A DNA stretch of 64,000 nt from Oscillospiraceae bacterium (GTDB lineage: Bacteria > Bacillota > Clostridia > Oscillospirales > Oscillospiraceae). This document shows, piece after piece, positions 25,402 through 36,564 of the stretch (its first letter is position 1; each line of letters opens with the position of its first letter). Made by a program: the position numbers and the translations under genes. Location of the stretch: positions 62,001 to 126,000 of the forward strand of contig WRLE01000001.1 of assembly GCA_009777775.1 (NCBI GenBank), read 5' to 3'. The notes beneath the pieces are model-generated. The model searched no databases. It worked only from the letters and a program-made list of their open reading frames with translations, and was not told the DNA's origin.

Positions 25402-27167
25402 AGATCGTCATCTCCTTTTACGATAGCTCCGATTTGTGATTCCATTTCAAGAGCAATGGAATGATATTCATCTTCGTATTGCTCAGGCGGAACTGTTTTA
25501 GCACGTCCTATTCTTTCGCGAGCATCAATGTTAAACAATTGCTGCACATCTTCTACACCCTTTGACAAAGCGTCCTTACAAAGATCGTTGTAGTATAGAA
25601 TCAAAGATAATAGCGTTGCTTGTTTTTCATATGAAGTATAGCTGTCAAGCTCAACATATGCATTTTGTTGTAGGAAGTCTTCGCGAATCATCTTTGCAGT
25701 TTCAAGGGTTAGACGATCTGGTGCCGATAATGAGTCCACACCAACCAGTCTGACGATTTCTTGGAGCTCTGCTTCTTCTTGAAGTAGTGACATGGTTGTG
25801 GCGCGGTTTACCAAAAAGTCAGTACCGAAGTTTCCGTCAAACCAAGGCTTTAATGTGTCGAGATACAAGGTGTAGCTGTTGAGCCAGTTGATGGCAGGGA
25901 AGTGACGCGCATAAGCCAAGGAAGCATCAAGGCCCCAGAACACTTTGACGATACGCATTGTTGCTTGTGAAACAGGCTCGGCGATGTCACCGCCTGGAGG
26001 GGAAACAGCTCCGATTGCTGTAAGTGAACCAATGCGTTCACCGCCAAGAACCTCTATAGTACCTGCGCGTTCATAGAATTGAGCGAGGCGGGAAGATAGA
26101 TAGGCAGGATAACCTTCTTCACCAGGCATTTCTTCAAGTCGTCCTGACATTTCGCGAAGGGCTTCTGCCCAACGAGATGTGGAGTCGGCAATGACTGCGA
26201 CATCGTATCCCATGTCACGGAAATATTCAGCTATTGTGATACCAGTGTAAATTGAGGCTTCACGGGCAGCAACAGGCATATCTGATGTATTTGCGATGAG
26301 GACTGTTCGTTTCATTAAAGGCTCACCGGTACGTGGATCGCTTAGTTCTGGAAATTCCATGAGAACGTCTGTCATTTCGTTTCCACGTTCTCCGCAGCCT
26401 ATATAGACAACAATATCAACATCCGCCCATTTTGCTAGCTGATGTTGAATTACTGTTTTACCGCTGCCGAAAGGTCCGGGAACTGCTGCAGTACCACCTT
26501 TGGCAAGTGGGAAGAGCGTATCGATTATTCTCTGACCAGAAGAAAGGGGAGCACTAGGTGTGAATTTTTTATTATAAGGACGACCAACTCGAACAGGCCA
26601 TTTTTGCATCATGGAAACATCGTGAACTTCACCATTACTGTCTTTTACTTTGCATATGATTTCTTCAACGGTAAAAGAGCCTGACTGGATGAAATCAATA
26701 ACACCTGAAATGCCCGGGGGTATCATAATTCGATGCACAACCGCAGTTGTCTCATCAACTGTACCTATGACATTTCCGCCTGTGACCTCATCACCGACAG
26801 AAGCTGTGGCAGTGAAATCCCAAATAATGGATTTGTCGAGAGCGGGTACATCCACTCCGCGGGCAATTGTGGAGCCGGTCATTTTACGTATTTCTGAAAG
26901 AGGTCGTTGGATTCCGTCGAATATGCCCTCTAAAAGACCAGGACCAAGTTCAACAGAAAGAGGCACTCCTGTTGTGATAACCGAAGCACCTGGACCGAGT
27001 CCGCTGGTTTCTTCGTATACTTGTATAGAAGCAGAGTCACCGACCATGGTCAAAATCTCGCCTATAAGATTCTGATTGCCGACGCGAACAACGTCTGCGA
27101 TATTCGCATCACTTAGTCCATCCGCAACGACAAGAGGACCGGCGACTTTAACGATTCTACCGCTCAT
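25398..27167 (-). CDS. atpA: V-type ATP synthase catalytic subunit A
   Basis: A 589-residue catalytic subunit. The P-loop is [19 protein letters not shown], the bulge region typical of V/A-type A subunits precedes it, and [18 protein letters not shown] and the arginine-finger region [22 protein letters not shown] are present. AAAGGA lies upstream of the ATG. It hydrolyses or makes ATP, driven by ion flow through the I/K membrane part. Confidence 0.97.
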   Translation of the reverse strand: MSGRIVKVAGPLVVADGLSDANIADVVRVGNQNLIGEILTMVGDSASIQVYEETSGLGPGASVITTGVPLSVELGPGLLEGIFDGIQRPLSEIRKMTGSTIARGVDVPALDKSIIWDFTATASVGDEVTGGNVIGTVDETTAVVHRIMIPPGISGVIDFIQSGSFTVEEIICKVKDSNGEVHDVSMMQKWPVRVGRPYNKKFTPSAPLSSGQRIIDTLFPLAKGGTAAVPGPFGSGKTVIQHQLAKWADVDIVVYIGCGERGNEMTDVLMEFPELSDPRTGEPLMKRTVLIANTSDMPVAAREASIYTGITIAEYFRDMGYDVAVIADSTSRWAEALREMSGRLEEMPGEEGYPAYLSSRLAQFYERAGTIEVLGGERIGSLTAIGAVSPPGGDIAEPVSQATMRIVKVFWGLDASLAYARHFPAINWLNSYTLYLDTLKPWFDGNFGTDFLVNRATTMSLLQEEAELQEIVRLVGVDSLSAPDRLTLETAKMIREDFLQQNAYVELDSYTSYEKQATLLSLILYYNDLCKDALSKGVEDVQQLFNIDARERIGRAKTVPPEQYEDEYHSIALEMESQIGAIVKGDDDL

Positions 27168-27237
27168 ATAATATCAATCCTTTCTGGGGATAAATTTCCG
27201 GTAATTTGTTATAGGTAAAAGGTAACAGATAAGGTAG

Positions 27238-27555
27238 TTAACCAAGAATGTCTGTACCGATTGCCCGTATGACAGCATCCTGAAGCGCGGTAAGGCTAAG
27301 ACCTTGGGAACCATCGCGCCCTGGGATGAGTATTATCGCCGGATAAACCTTATTAGTAAAACGCGAAATTTCGTTAGCCATTTCGAGAGAGAGACGCTCC
27401 TCTAAGTAGATGACGGCATAATTTTCTTCAGGAGCAGTAATTTTCGCAAAAACCGCTCTGGCTTCATTTGCATCGGAAACAGGAAATGTGTCGAGTCCAA
27501 GCGCCTTGAATCCAATAACTGTGTCTCCACCACCCATTACTGCAATTTTATACAT
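27238..27555 (-). CDS. atpF: V-type ATP synthase subunit F
   Basis: A 105-residue Rossmann-like stalk subunit. MYKIAVMGGGDTVIGFKALGLDTF at the start and YAVIYLEERL, followed by YPAIILIPGRDG, are family features. The ATG at 27555 is used; it overlaps the end of subunit C by 8 bases. A longer reading from 27576 is not needed. It sits with D in the central rotor (called G in the Enterococcus ntp naming). Confidence 0.95.
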   Translation of the reverse strand: MYKIAVMGGGDTVIGFKALGLDTFPVSDANEARAVFAKITAPEENYAVIYLEERLSLEMANEISRFTNKVYPAIILIPGRDGSQGLSLTALQDAVIRAIGTDILG

Positions 27556-28531
27556 TACACTCACGCAGCCTTTCACGGATAACCTCAGAGGAAATACCTG
27601 TATTCTTTCCAGTAAGAATCATCCTAATTATGGTTATCTCCCATTCTATCTTCGCAAAATAAGCGATAACTGGAGCAGAGCCGAATCCGATGGATTTGGT
27701 ATTTGTGACATAGTGGAGAACGGCATTGTCGCAGGCAAGCTCGAAAGGAGTTTGAGAATTGCCTTCCATTGCAGAAGTTCCAAGGCGAATAGCCAAATCG
27801 AGTGCATTGTTATCAAAAGGCAGGGGCTTATCATCTTCCAATGACTTTAACAATTCATCAACCCCGACGCTGCCGTCAGGTATCAAGGTATCTTTTAGAA
27901 AATCGCTGTTTCGTCCAATCCGTGATGAACGTACTATTATTTTCAAATTCGCTGTGTCGATGAGCAAACGAACATAGCCGGTAACAAAATCATTTTTTAA
28001 TTTTTTTGCCAAAGCACTGAGTTCATTAAAATAAAACTTGTCCGTATCAATATCCGACAATTGAGGATTGTCGGTGCGAGACAGTACGCCTGAAGAAGAT
28101 TCAAATGCTGAAGCAATGGGTTGCGGCAAGTCTTCGAATTGACCTGAAATATAAGCGTCACGTAGTATAGTGGGGTCAATTCGTCCGGAACTAGACAAAA
28201 GATGCTCTGCCTCAATGTCAGCTCCTATAGATTTTACCAAAACTTTGACATTGTGATAGTCGTATTTCATCCTAAACAAATCGAGGATGTCTGATACATA
28301 GCTATATGCAGACATTTCGCGAAAGAATTCGCTTCTTCGTTCTTCAAGCATCAAATCGATTTCGCTTATGCTCAATTCGGACATATCAGGAAAACCGAAG
28401 TCTATCAACTGCTTTACGACATCGGTAAATTCTTCCGAAGCCAACATACGATCGATTCTTTCGCTTCCAAGCATCCTTACTTCTCTAGCGCGGAGCATCG
28501 AACCAAGAAAGAGAAAATCCGTATCTTTCAT
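27548..28531 (-). CDS. atpC: V-type ATP synthase subunit C
   Basis: A 327-residue all-helical subunit that joins the central stalk to the rotor ring. It shows DTDFLFLGSMLRAREVRML at the start and internal repeats of the type YDYHNVKVLVKS. AGAGGTG supports the ATG at 28531 over a GTG three codons earlier. It lies 12 bases after subunit E and overlaps subunit F. Confidence 0.93.
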   Translation of the reverse strand: MKDTDFLFLGSMLRAREVRMLGSERIDRMLASEEFTDVVKQLIDFGFPDMSELSISEIDLMLEERRSEFFREMSAYSYVSDILDLFRMKYDYHNVKVLVKSIGADIEAEHLLSSSGRIDPTILRDAYISGQFEDLPQPIASAFESSSGVLSRTDNPQLSDIDTDKFYFNELSALAKKLKNDFVTGYVRLLIDTANLKIIVRSSRIGRNSDFLKDTLIPDGSVGVDELLKSLEDDKPLPFDNNALDLAIRLGTSAMEGNSQTPFELACDNAVLHYVTNTKSIGFGSAPVIAYFAKIEWEITIIRMILTGKNTGISSEVIRERLRECNV

Positions 28532-28543
28532 AGTACTCACCTC

Positions 28544-29143
28544 TCAACTAAAAAGTATCGAAGCAACAGCTGGAGATAGTTCATTTTTATATGCTGAAAC
28601 AAGAGCGTCAACATCACAGTTTACTTCAATGTCACCGCCCGACAGAATGAGTCCTCCGCGAATATCCGCAACCCGATCAGATAGAGTAAGGGAAGCGGTT
28701 TTTCCCAAAGCTCGCAGAGCGGCATTTGCAGCATCAACCGCTGCGACACCTATACGCGCTTTGTCTTTTGCAGAAAGGACGACAGATTCTGTACCTGTGA
28801 GCGAAGCCGCACAGGCTTGCTTGGCAAGAAATTGGATGTATTGGCTTTCGGGAAGCTCGAGAATCACCTTCGCCGCATATGCAAAGGCTTCAGATAGCAT
28901 CTCTTGCTGCGTTACTAGAATTTGTTTTTTTGACTCAAGGATCGCAAGGTTGTTTAATCTTTCTAGTCTTCGCTCGGCTTCAATTGTCCCAGCCTCCATT
29001 AAACGGGAATACTCATCTTGTTCAATCGTAGCATATTCGTTGCGTATACGTTCGCATTCCTCGTTTGCCGCAAGTTCGATTGCTTCACATTCCGCATCTG
29101 ATTCGGACTTGATATGTGTGATAATTTTTTCTATTCCATTCAT
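28544..29143 (-). CDS. atpE: V-type ATP synthase subunit E
   Basis: A 199-residue peripheral-stalk subunit: a long Glu/Arg-rich N-terminal helix (ECERIRNEYATIEQDEYSRL) followed by a globular end with LSDRVADIRGGLILSGGDIEVNCDVDALV, the family hallmark. It pairs with the G/H subunit encoded first in the operon to form the stator. AAGGTTGG lies before the ATG. Confidence 0.94.
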   Translation of the reverse strand: MNGIEKIITHIKSESDAECEAIELAANEECERIRNEYATIEQDEYSRLMEAGTIEAERRLERLNNLAILESKKQILVTQQEMLSEAFAYAAKVILELPESQYIQFLAKQACAASLTGTESVVLSAKDKARIGVAAVDAANAALRALGKTASLTLSDRVADIRGGLILSGGDIEVNCDVDALVSAYKNELSPAVASILFS

Positions 29144-29286
29144 AAAGTACCAACCTTTTTCTGCTAATTCGGGCGCATTATCATTCGTTTGAGAAGTCCC
29201 AGTTGCAATTTTGCATGATTATGCTACTGGCGAAATCCCCTATCCGATATTAGCCGGTCGCCCGTTGTAGTTTATACGGGGAGTGT

Positions 29287-29784
<498 letters not shown>

Positions 29785-29827
29785 TTAATTCCTCCTTATT
29801 ATTGATCACCCTATTGAGTGCTGATCA

Positions 29828-31753
29828 CTAAACTATTTTGTTGTATTTTGTTTTGAAATCGAGAGGTTTGAAAGGTTTTCCCCCATCGACATAGAATTTA
29901 CCAAAGAATTCTAGAGTTTGTAGTCTCATATCGTGGACGAAGCAACCGAGTAGGTTAAGACCGAAATTAAGACTGTGCCCAAGTAGGAAAACCACAAAGA
30001 AAGCGACTATATTCCCGGTCATTGCACCGATTTCGTTGAAAACATTCGCAATAACACCGCCTGCGAGCATGAGAGCCATTACTCTGGAATAAGATAGTAT
30101 ATCACTAAAATAGGCAGATATGTCGTAGAGTTTTCCGACACCACCTATGAGTTTACCAAAGATATTTGGACTATTACGCCCGCCAGTGAGAACAACAACT
30201 GCAACGCCTGCAAGAGCAACATTCCAAGTGTAACCGAGGGCACCCATTATGAGACCTGCGAATATTACCCACCACGAACCGATGTCAAGTATGGCATCGA
30301 GCAGCTTTCCATCTCGTGCTTGCATATAGAAAGCGACACCCATACCGAAAATGATATGAATTCCGCCGAGAACAAAGGCTCCCACTAGTACCTCGATGGT
30401 GTTATTAAGCGGATCGAACAATGGTTTATATGGTAATTCAAAGCTGCCTCCTAGCAGTTTCGATATTTGCGCCGGAGCATCTCCGAAAAAGCCGCCAACC
30501 ATTATGCCGACGATAAATGTGGATACACCGCATAAAAAGAGAAGGTCGAAAAATGTTTTGGTGCCACCTGTGGGTTTCTTGCTCTTGATTATTATACCGG
30601 CTATCATCATTATTAAACCATATCCCATATCAGCCATCATAAGACCGTAGAACAAGACGAAAAAGGGCATCATTACAGGATTTGGGTCAATACTGCCGTA
30701 TGCTGGCAGGCTGTACATCTCCGTAACCATGGAAACAGGACTGGTGAGAGCATTATTGTTTAGTTTTACCGGAACTTTGGCATACTCATCGGGATCTGGG
30801 TCGGTGATATCCCAGGCACAGGTGTATTTAGAAAGGAGTACCAGGAGATCAGGTTCCGACTTTGCTGTGAACCAGCCTGTCATCAGTAATGAATAATCAG
30901 TTGCGAGTAGTCTCTGTGTTGCTTCGGCTCTAGCGATTCTAGTACCAACATAATCGTAACATAATCGTAGCAAATCCCTCTGCTGGGCCGCTTCGCTGAT
31001 TTGTTCTAGGACAGCGGAACGCTCCTCGCTTAGCTGAGTTATACGTTGCGAAGATTCATCAATGTATGACCTTGCAGTACCGTCAAGGTGCCTTAGGGAT
31101 GTGAGAGAAAAGTTATAGCGGCGAAGTACCTCGTTCACAATTGATTGTTTATCTTTTAAGCAGATAACACAGAGATAATGAAGCTCCTTATTGGATGAAA
31201 CCAGGAAAATTTCAGATTCTTCTGCCGCTAGCCAAATCTCATCTTGTAGCGTTTCTATGCTTATCGAAGAAGCAACAGCACCTAGGATGAGGGTGCAAGA
31301 TCGTGTACTGTCTGTGTTTAGAGGCAAGGTGAAATTTCTCCAAGGAGTTAGAGACTCTATCGTGTTTCGCTCGTTTAATTCCTCGGCTTGCAAACGGCGC
31401 ATTTTATTTTCAAGGCTGTCCAATGTTTGCGCTGTTTCGAGACTTTTTTCAAAATCAGCACCCTCAAGGAGATCCTCGCCGGATATTTCAGGTTTTGCTG
31501 CAAACATCCCAGTTTTTACCGGAGCAAATTGATTGATAACATCCAATCCCCTTGCTAAAGTAGAGTAATTGCTACGCCACTTCTCAATGTCAACCGCTTC
31601 TCTTGCTATGGTATTAGCAAAATCGGAATCTTCAAGCAACTCATCTGGTTCTGAAATTTCAACACAACCAAAGAGAATGAGTTCGCGCAAAAGATCCTCT
31701 CTTTCGGAGCGTGAGACAAAAAGGTTTAATTTTTTCATTTTAACGATTGCCAT
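29828..31753 (-). CDS. atpI: V-type ATP synthase subunit I (a subunit)
   Basis: A 641-residue membrane stator. The N-terminal half is cytoplasmic with coiled coils (residues about 1-320). The C-terminal half has about seven to eight helices, with MADMGYGLIMM, FGDAPAQISKLL and the DILSYSRVMALMLAGGVIANVFNEIG segment carrying the key Arg (SYSR). It forms the ion half-channels with the K ring. Its ATG overlaps the stop of the preceding G/H gene (TGATG). Confidence 0.96.
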   Translation of the reverse strand: MAIVKMKKLNLFVSRSEREDLLRELILFGCVEISEPDELLEDSDFANTIAREAVDIEKWRSNYSTLARGLDVINQFAPVKTGMFAAKPEISGEDLLEGADFEKSLETAQTLDSLENKMRRLQAEELNERNTIESLTPWRNFTLPLNTDSTRSCTLILGAVASSISIETLQDEIWLAAEESEIFLVSSNKELHYLCVICLKDKQSIVNEVLRRYNFSLTSLRHLDGTARSYIDESSQRITQLSEERSAVLEQISEAAQQRDLLRLCYDYVGTRIARAEATQRLLATDYSLLMTGWFTAKSEPDLLVLLSKYTCAWDITDPDPDEYAKVPVKLNNNALTSPVSMVTEMYSLPAYGSIDPNPVMMPFFVLFYGLMMADMGYGLIMMIAGIIIKSKKPTGGTKTFFDLLFLCGVSTFIVGIMVGGFFGDAPAQISKLLGGSFELPYKPLFDPLNNTIEVLVGAFVLGGIHIIFGMGVAFYMQARDGKLLDAILDIGSWWVIFAGLIMGALGYTWNVALAGVAVVVLTGGRNSPNIFGKLIGGVGKLYDISAYFSDILSYSRVMALMLAGGVIANVFNEIGAMTGNIVAFFVVFLLGHSLNFGLNLLGCFVHDMRLQTLEFFGKFYVDGGKPFKPLDFKTKYNKIV

Positions 31754-32067
31754 CAGATATTCACAATCCTTTCGACAATGAGAGCTGATGCTTGTTCGAG
31801 CCGGCTTTCGGCTCGCGCACGCAGTGTTGCTTGACGATTTGCAGTTGAGGAAGCCAGTTCAATAGCCTGCTGTGCTGCTTGTTGGTCGGTGTTGCGAATG
31901 AGGTTAGCGAGTTCGGATTCTGCACGGTTAATAGCATTGGCAACGGATTCTTTGCCCGCTCTTTCAGCTTCTTCGAGAGCTTCTTGTGATTTTTGCTGTG
32001 AGTTGATTCTAGCTTGGCGAGCCTCGTCTTCTGCTTCGCTGATAGTCTTTATCGCTTCCATGGACAT
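31753..32067 (-). CDS. V-type ATP synthase subunit G/H (peripheral stalk)
   Basis: A 104-residue, almost wholly helical, Glu/Ala/Arg-rich protein (EAIKTISEAEDEARQARINSQQKSQEALEEAERAGK...). It is the first gene of the ATPase operon, where subunit G/H (ntpF in Enterococcus naming) is expected. It pairs with subunit E. AGGGGGTG supports the ATG at 32067. Confidence 0.9.
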   Translation of the reverse strand: MSMEAIKTISEAEDEARQARINSQQKSQEALEEAERAGKESVANAINRAESELANLIRNTDQQAAQQAIELASSTANRQATLRARAESRLEQASALIVERIVNI

Positions 32068-32261
32068 CGGACACACCCCCTAAAAGAATATGTTAGCTAT
32101 TATGTACCAAAAGAATATACATATCTTTTTCATAAAAGACAAGTAAAATATGTAAAAAACAGAGAATTATTACAAAAGAATGATGTATAGTGATAATAAT
32201 TGCTACTTATATGTTATTTCGTTGAAATCGTGTCATAGCATTAATAAAATGCACGAAACAT

Positions 32262-32290
32262 ATTATACGATGATATGTTTTACTCGTCAA
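32262..32290 (-). promoter_or_regulatory. promoter of the V-ATPase operon
   Basis: On the minus strand: TTGACG (32290-32285), a 17-base spacer and TATAAT (32267-32262). The leader to the first gene is nearly 190 bases and contains a small GCATTTTATTAATGC hairpin. Apart from this promoter and the terminator at 32359-32395, I see no gene in 32068-32441. Confidence 0.75.
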
Positions 32291-32358
32291 TAGATGAATA
32301 TGGCTAAATTATGAAAAATTTATAGTTTTTTTTGTTTCACTATCTTTTGCAAAAAAAT

Positions 32359-32400
32359 GACTCCCCGATAGATGATTATCACCTATTGGGGAGTCGCTTT
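32359..32400. terminator. terminator downstream of the small repeat protein gene
   Basis: GACTCCCCGATAG (32359-32371) pairs with CTATTGGGGAGTC (32383-32395). On the minus strand it is followed by ATTTTTTTGC, and on the plus strand by GCTTTTTATT. It isolates the repeat protein gene from the V-ATPase operon. Confidence 0.85.
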
Positions 32401-32441
32401 TTATTGAATTATATTAGTACCCCATCTGTTTGCTGGTAATG

Positions 32442-32651
32442 CTACTTGTCGTATGCTACGAGTACAATATCGCTGCCTTGTTCTTTCAAAGTCTCTTCAA
32501 GTTTTTGAACAAGCTCGAGGGCTTCTGCCGAGAGATCTGCATAACTGGAATATGCCAACAAAATAGCGTTGGTTCCTTGCTCCTTGAGTTCCGCTTCCAG
32601 TTTTTGGACTGCTTCGATTGCAGCAGGGGTCAAACTTGCATATTGTGCCAT
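32442..32651 (-). CDS. small protein made of two tandem helix-strand repeats
   Basis: A 69-residue protein with no family that I recognise. It consists of two similar units: about residues 7-36 (IEAVQKLEAELKEQG then ILLAY) and about 39-68 (LELVQKLEETLKEQG then IVLVAY). Each unit should form one amphipathic helix and one short strand. A very strong AAGGAGGTG site precedes the ATG, and a terminator follows, so it is an independently transcribed, probably well-expressed gene. It is acidic with no signal peptide. Confidence 0.75.
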   Translation of the reverse strand: MAQYASLTPAAIEAVQKLEAELKEQGTNAILLAYSSYADLSAEALELVQKLEETLKEQGSDIVLVAYDK

Positions 32652-32816
32652 GTTTTCACCTCCTTATCATTAATGGTCTATATTTGTAAGGTTATTTCGT
32701 GAATAGACCACTAGTAGCTCATTTATACAATATATCAACATTAATAAAGGGTAATGTTGGTATTTGCATTGAATATTGCTACTTTGGCGATACAATATCA
32801 TAATACATAATGAATG

Positions 32817-33311
32817 TCAATCTTCGTAGGGTTTTTCGCCATTTAAGTTGGAGCTTTCTCCTTCACCAAGTAGTTTGTTAAGCTCTATCATGAAAGTATT
32901 TATATCTCTAAATTGGCGATACACTGAGGCAAAACGGACATAGGCGACTTCGTCAAGGGTCTTTAGCCTGCTCATCACCATTTCTCCCACATCGGAGCTT
33001 TGAATTTCCCGCTGAAGGGAATTTAGCAATTCCAACTCGATTTCATCGGCGACTGCTTGCAAATCCGCCAGAGGAACTGGTCGTTTTTCACAAGCACGTA
33101 ACATTCCTGTGATGAGTTTTTGCTTATCGAATGTCTGCCTGCGGCCATCTTTTTTTACAACCACCAGCGGTAATTGCTCCATTATTTCATATGTGGTAAA
33201 TCTCTTTTGACATGATAAGCATTCCCTTCGCCGCCTTATGGTGGCACCTTCTTCTGCTGGGCGAGAATCAACAACCTTGCTTTCGGAAAAACCGCAAAAA
33301 GGACACTTCAT
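32817..33311 (-). CDS. nrdR: transcriptional repressor NrdR
   Basis: A 164-residue protein with a zinc ribbon (CPFCG at residues 3-7 and CLSCQKRF) followed by an ATP-cone ([30 protein letters not shown]). It senses ATP/dATP and represses ribonucleotide reductase genes through NrdR boxes; one such box lies at 40472-40487 in front of nrdD. The ATG at 33311 gives the standard MKCPFCG start. The C-terminal tail (residues about 148-164) is hydrophilic. Confidence 0.97.
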   Translation of the reverse strand: MKCPFCGFSESKVVDSRPAEEGATIRRRRECLSCQKRFTTYEIMEQLPLVVVKKDGRRQTFDKQKLITGMLRACEKRPVPLADLQAVADEIELELLNSLQREIQSSDVGEMVMSRLKTLDEVAYVRFASVYRQFRDINTFMIELNKLLGEGESSNLNGEKPYED

Positions 33312-33391
33312 GATATTATCTCCCTCGTATTGTATTTGCGAGGGTGTTTTGTGTCCTCGCAACCACATAATTTATATCAATTTCCATCATT

Positions 33392-34030
33392 TTATGCTTC
33401 GGAGAACAAAGCAAGAAAGCTTTCTCTGGTAAAAAGCACGTTTAGCACATCGAGCAAAGCATTTGCTGATAAACCAACTGGTAAATCCTGCTCCTTTAAA
33501 AACTCTCGTCGTCTCGATGCGCTGTTTGTTCCACCAGATAGGCCAACGACATACATATCTGTTTTGCTGATGGGTTTTTCAATATTTGAGCTTTCTTTTA
33601 ATTGCATCGTTGCTGTATTTTCATTCTTATTGCTTTTTGACTCGTTTTCTCCTTGGAAGGTCGCTCCAGCGAGTTCCAATGCTTTAATGATAATTTCCGG
33701 GGACATCCCTTCGACACCGATTTTATTTTCCTTCGAAGATGATGATTTTCGTTTTTCTTTACCAACCAAGTCGGGGATATATGCATGTTTAATTTTATCA
33801 TCGTCCAGCATACCACCCAGTTTACCTCGTATGACAAACCCAGCACTATCACTGTCCGTTAGAATAATGAGTCCGCATTTTTCTGATAATTTCCGAATAA
33901 GTTTTACTTTGTCCTTATTGGAAAACACGCCAAAACCTGAGGTTTCGATTATTGTTGCGCTAACAGCTTGAGCCACTGCGATTTTATCGTAGCGACCCTC
34001 GACAACGATTACTTCTCGAACACTTCGCAA
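33392..34030 (-). CDS. rnmV: ribonuclease M5 (5S rRNA maturase), TTG start
   Basis: A 212-residue Toprim nuclease. Toprim motifs are VVEGRYDK near the start and ILTDSDSAGFVIRGKL at about residues 55-71. It matures 5S rRNA in low-GC Gram-positives. Compared with the usual protein it has a long hydrophilic stretch (GENESKSNKNENTATMQLKE) before the C-terminal part with SASRRREFL. GGAGG nine bases upstream marks TTG at 34030 as the start; no ATG lies before the first Toprim motif. Confidence 0.88.
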   Translation of the reverse strand: MRSVREVIVVEGRYDKIAVAQAVSATIIETSGFGVFSNKDKVKLIRKLSEKCGLIILTDSDSAGFVIRGKLGGMLDDDKIKHAYIPDLVGKEKRKSSSSKENKIGVEGMSPEIIIKALELAGATFQGENESKSNKNENTATMQLKESSNIEKPISKTDMYVVGLSGGTNSASRRREFLKEQDLPVGLSANALLDVLNVLFTRESFLALFSEA

Positions 34031-34078
34031 TGGACAAAACCTCCAATTTTTGTCATAAAATAACCGTCATTTTCATAT

Positions 34079-35167
34079 TTAATCACTTAGAATATGAAGA
34101 AGCAGCTCGATGAGACGAGATTCAGGTTCTGGAGAGCTATTTAGGTCATATGCAGCTTGGGAACAGTAGATAACAGCATTACAGCACTTATCAAGGGTAG
34201 TTTTCCTGGCGGTATCCATTAGTATCCTAGCTTGAAAGTCGAATCTAATGGAACAGATTTCCATAAACTCCTTTTGGCTTATACCATTTTCTATACAAAC
34301 CCTCGCAGTCAAGAGCTGGCGCATTTTTAAAGATATGCTGTAGATAATTTTTTGTGCCGGTTCCCGTAATGAGAAAAGCATTTCCAAAGTGTTTATAGCT
34401 AATTGAGCATTGCCTTCCAGCAGTGCATCAGTGAGGGTGTATGCAAATGCGTTTACAACTGGTATGACAACAGCATCGATGTCTGAGCGGCTTATGGTAT
34501 CATTGTCTGAGTATGCAGATACTTTTTCGATTTCGGAAACAAGGGCAGCCATGTAGCCATCAGTTATATGTGCCATATAGATTGCATCTTGATTGCTTAT
34601 TCGCTTGCCCAATGCAGAAAAACGCCTGCTTATCCAATTTATTAGCTTCGATTGCTCCTGTATGGGAAACTCAACAACCTGACAATGGCTTTGTATCTCT
34701 TTGTCCAGTTTCACCCTGTTGTCAGGTTTGAATTCTAATGTATTATATATAATGACTAAGCATACATACTCAGGTAAATTTGACATGATACTTGCAATTC
34801 TTTCTTTGTCGTCTTTACTCTGTGTGGATGTAGATGGTCCGGTACTGTTTTCATTATTGCTGGAGCTTGTCTTTCTTCCTTTGAATAGGTCGAAATCGTG
34901 TACTTCGATGAGAGTTCTTTCGGCAAAAGCTGGTAGTGTGTCAATTGCGTTTTCAAAATCATCCAACTGGAGGTCTTTTCCCTCGTATCTTCTATAATTA
35001 AAACTCTCAAGACCATCAGGACACATGAGCTGCCTGATGGTGTTTAGACTATGCTCCAAAAGATACCGCTCTTCACCGTGGAAAATATAAAAATTGCCAA
35101 CCAAGCCGCTAGTCAGTGCGGAATTGAGTTTTTCATAACTTTCGTTGGTGTTTCTTCTAGATGACAT
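34079..35167 (-). CDS. holA: DNA polymerase III delta subunit
   Basis: A 362-residue clamp-loader subunit. NFYIFHGEERYLLEHSLNTI at the N-terminus, the RTLIEVHDFDLF strand and the C-terminal helical domain (KMRQLLTARVCIENGISQKE) are characteristic. It opens the beta clamp with the other loader subunits. A hydrophilic insert (KTSSSNNENSTGPSTSTQ) lies at about residues 100-117. Cotranscribed with rnmV, which follows after 48 bases. Confidence 0.93.
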   Translation of the reverse strand: MSSRRNTNESYEKLNSALTSGLVGNFYIFHGEERYLLEHSLNTIRQLMCPDGLESFNYRRYEGKDLQLDDFENAIDTLPAFAERTLIEVHDFDLFKGRKTSSSNNENSTGPSTSTQSKDDKERIASIMSNLPEYVCLVIIYNTLEFKPDNRVKLDKEIQSHCQVVEFPIQEQSKLINWISRRFSALGKRISNQDAIYMAHITDGYMAALVSEIEKVSAYSDNDTISRSDIDAVVIPVVNAFAYTLTDALLEGNAQLAINTLEMLFSLREPAQKIIYSISLKMRQLLTARVCIENGISQKEFMEICSIRFDFQARILMDTARKTTLDKCCNAVIYCSQAAYDLNSSPEPESRLIELLLHILSD

Positions 35168-35190
35168 AATGCCTCCGAGTATTTATATGG

Positions 35191-36549
35191 CTAATTACGT
35201 AGACTGTCGTGGGGAGCTGGTATCCGTCCACCGCGAGAGATAAAGAGGCTACTGTCTCCTTGGGTGACAGCCATTATTGGAGCTGTTCCCAATAAACCGC
35301 CAAAGTCTACTATTTCTCCCACATCCATGCCCGGTACAGGTATAATGCGAACTGCGGTGGTTTTATTATTGATGACTCCAATCGCTGCTTCGTCGGCGAT
35401 TATTGCTGAGATTGTGGCTGCATCGGTATCACCTGGAATAGCAATCATATCCAAACCCACGGAACAAACGCAACTCATGGCTTCGAGTTTCGATATTGTG
35501 AGTATTCCGCTTTGGGCTGCGGCAACCATACCCATATCTTCGGAAACCGGTATAAAGGCTCCAGAAAGCCCACCCACATGGGAAGAAGCCATTACACCGC
35601 CTTTTTTTACAGCATCGTTTAATAGTGCAAGGGCGGCAGTAGTTCCATGGGTACCAGCCACGCTCAAGCCCATTTCTTCCAAAATGACAGCAACGCTATC
35701 GCCCACAGCGGGGGTGGGAGCCAGTGAAAGGTCAACGATGCCAAAGGGAACACCCAGCCTGCTGGAAGCCTCCTGGGCAACGAGCTGACCCATGCGAGTT
35801 ATGCGAAAAGCGGTTTTTTTCACAGTTTCAGCCACCACATCGAAGGCTTCGCCTTTCACCTCAGAAAGTGCATGGGCAACGACACCGGGACCCGATACAC
35901 CGACATTTATAACAGATTCAGGCTCCCCCAAACCGTGGAAAGAACCCGCCATAAAAGGGTTGTCTTCCACAGCATTTGCAAAAACCACAAGCTTTGCGCA
36001 AGCGAGTCCACCTCGGGTTGCTGTTAATTGGGCTGCATCTTTAATAATCTTACCCATGTGAGCAACGGCATCCATGTTGATACCTGTTTTTGTCGTTGCT
36101 ATATTTACGCTTGAGCAAACAAGCTCCGTGGAACTTAGGGCATTGGGTATGGAATCTATAAGTATCCTATCTCCCTTAGTATAGCCTTTATGAACAAGGG
36201 AAGAAAAGCCGCCGATGAAGTCTACTCCAGTCACTTTGGCAGCATCATCCAGCGCTTTTGCATATGGGCTGTAATCAAGGGCATCGCTGGCTGAAGCTAT
36301 GAGGGCTATCGGCGTGACAGATATGCGTTTATTTACGATGGGTATTCCAAATTCGGTTTCAATTTCATCACCGACTTTGACCAGATTCTCGGCAAAGCGA
36401 GCTATCTTGTCATATATTTTTTTACATGCTTTTGCCATATCAGAATCAGTGCAATCTAGAAGGGAAATGCCCATAGTTATCGTGCGTATATCAAGATGCT
36501 GCCCGTCAATCATTTCATTGGTCTGCATTATTTCATTGACATTAAACAT
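35191..36549 (-). CDS. UPF0210 (DUF711/PFL family) protein
   Basis: A 452-residue protein with the typical start [30 protein letters not shown] and the glycine-rich repeats [13 protein letters not shown] and [18 protein letters not shown]. The family is nearly always encoded after a small ACT-domain protein, as here. Its function is unknown; the fold is said to resemble glycyl-radical-like barrels. GAGGTGG 10 bases upstream fits the ATG at 36549. Confidence 0.93.
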   Translation of the reverse strand: MFNVNEIMQTNEMIDGQHLDIRTITMGISLLDCTDSDMAKACKKIYDKIARFAENLVKVGDEIETEFGIPIVNKRISVTPIALIASASDALDYSPYAKALDDAAKVTGVDFIGGFSSLVHKGYTKGDRILIDSIPNALSSTELVCSSVNIATTKTGINMDAVAHMGKIIKDAAQLTATRGGLACAKLVVFANAVEDNPFMAGSFHGLGEPESVINVGVSGPGVVAHALSEVKGEAFDVVAETVKKTAFRITRMGQLVAQEASSRLGVPFGIVDLSLAPTPAVGDSVAVILEEMGLSVAGTHGTTAALALLNDAVKKGGVMASSHVGGLSGAFIPVSEDMGMVAAAQSGILTISKLEAMSCVCSVGLDMIAIPGDTDAATISAIIADEAAIGVINNKTTAVRIIPVPGMDVGEIVDFGGLLGTAPIMAVTQGDSSLFISRGGRIPAPHDSLRN

Positions 36550-36564
36550 TTTATACAATCCACC

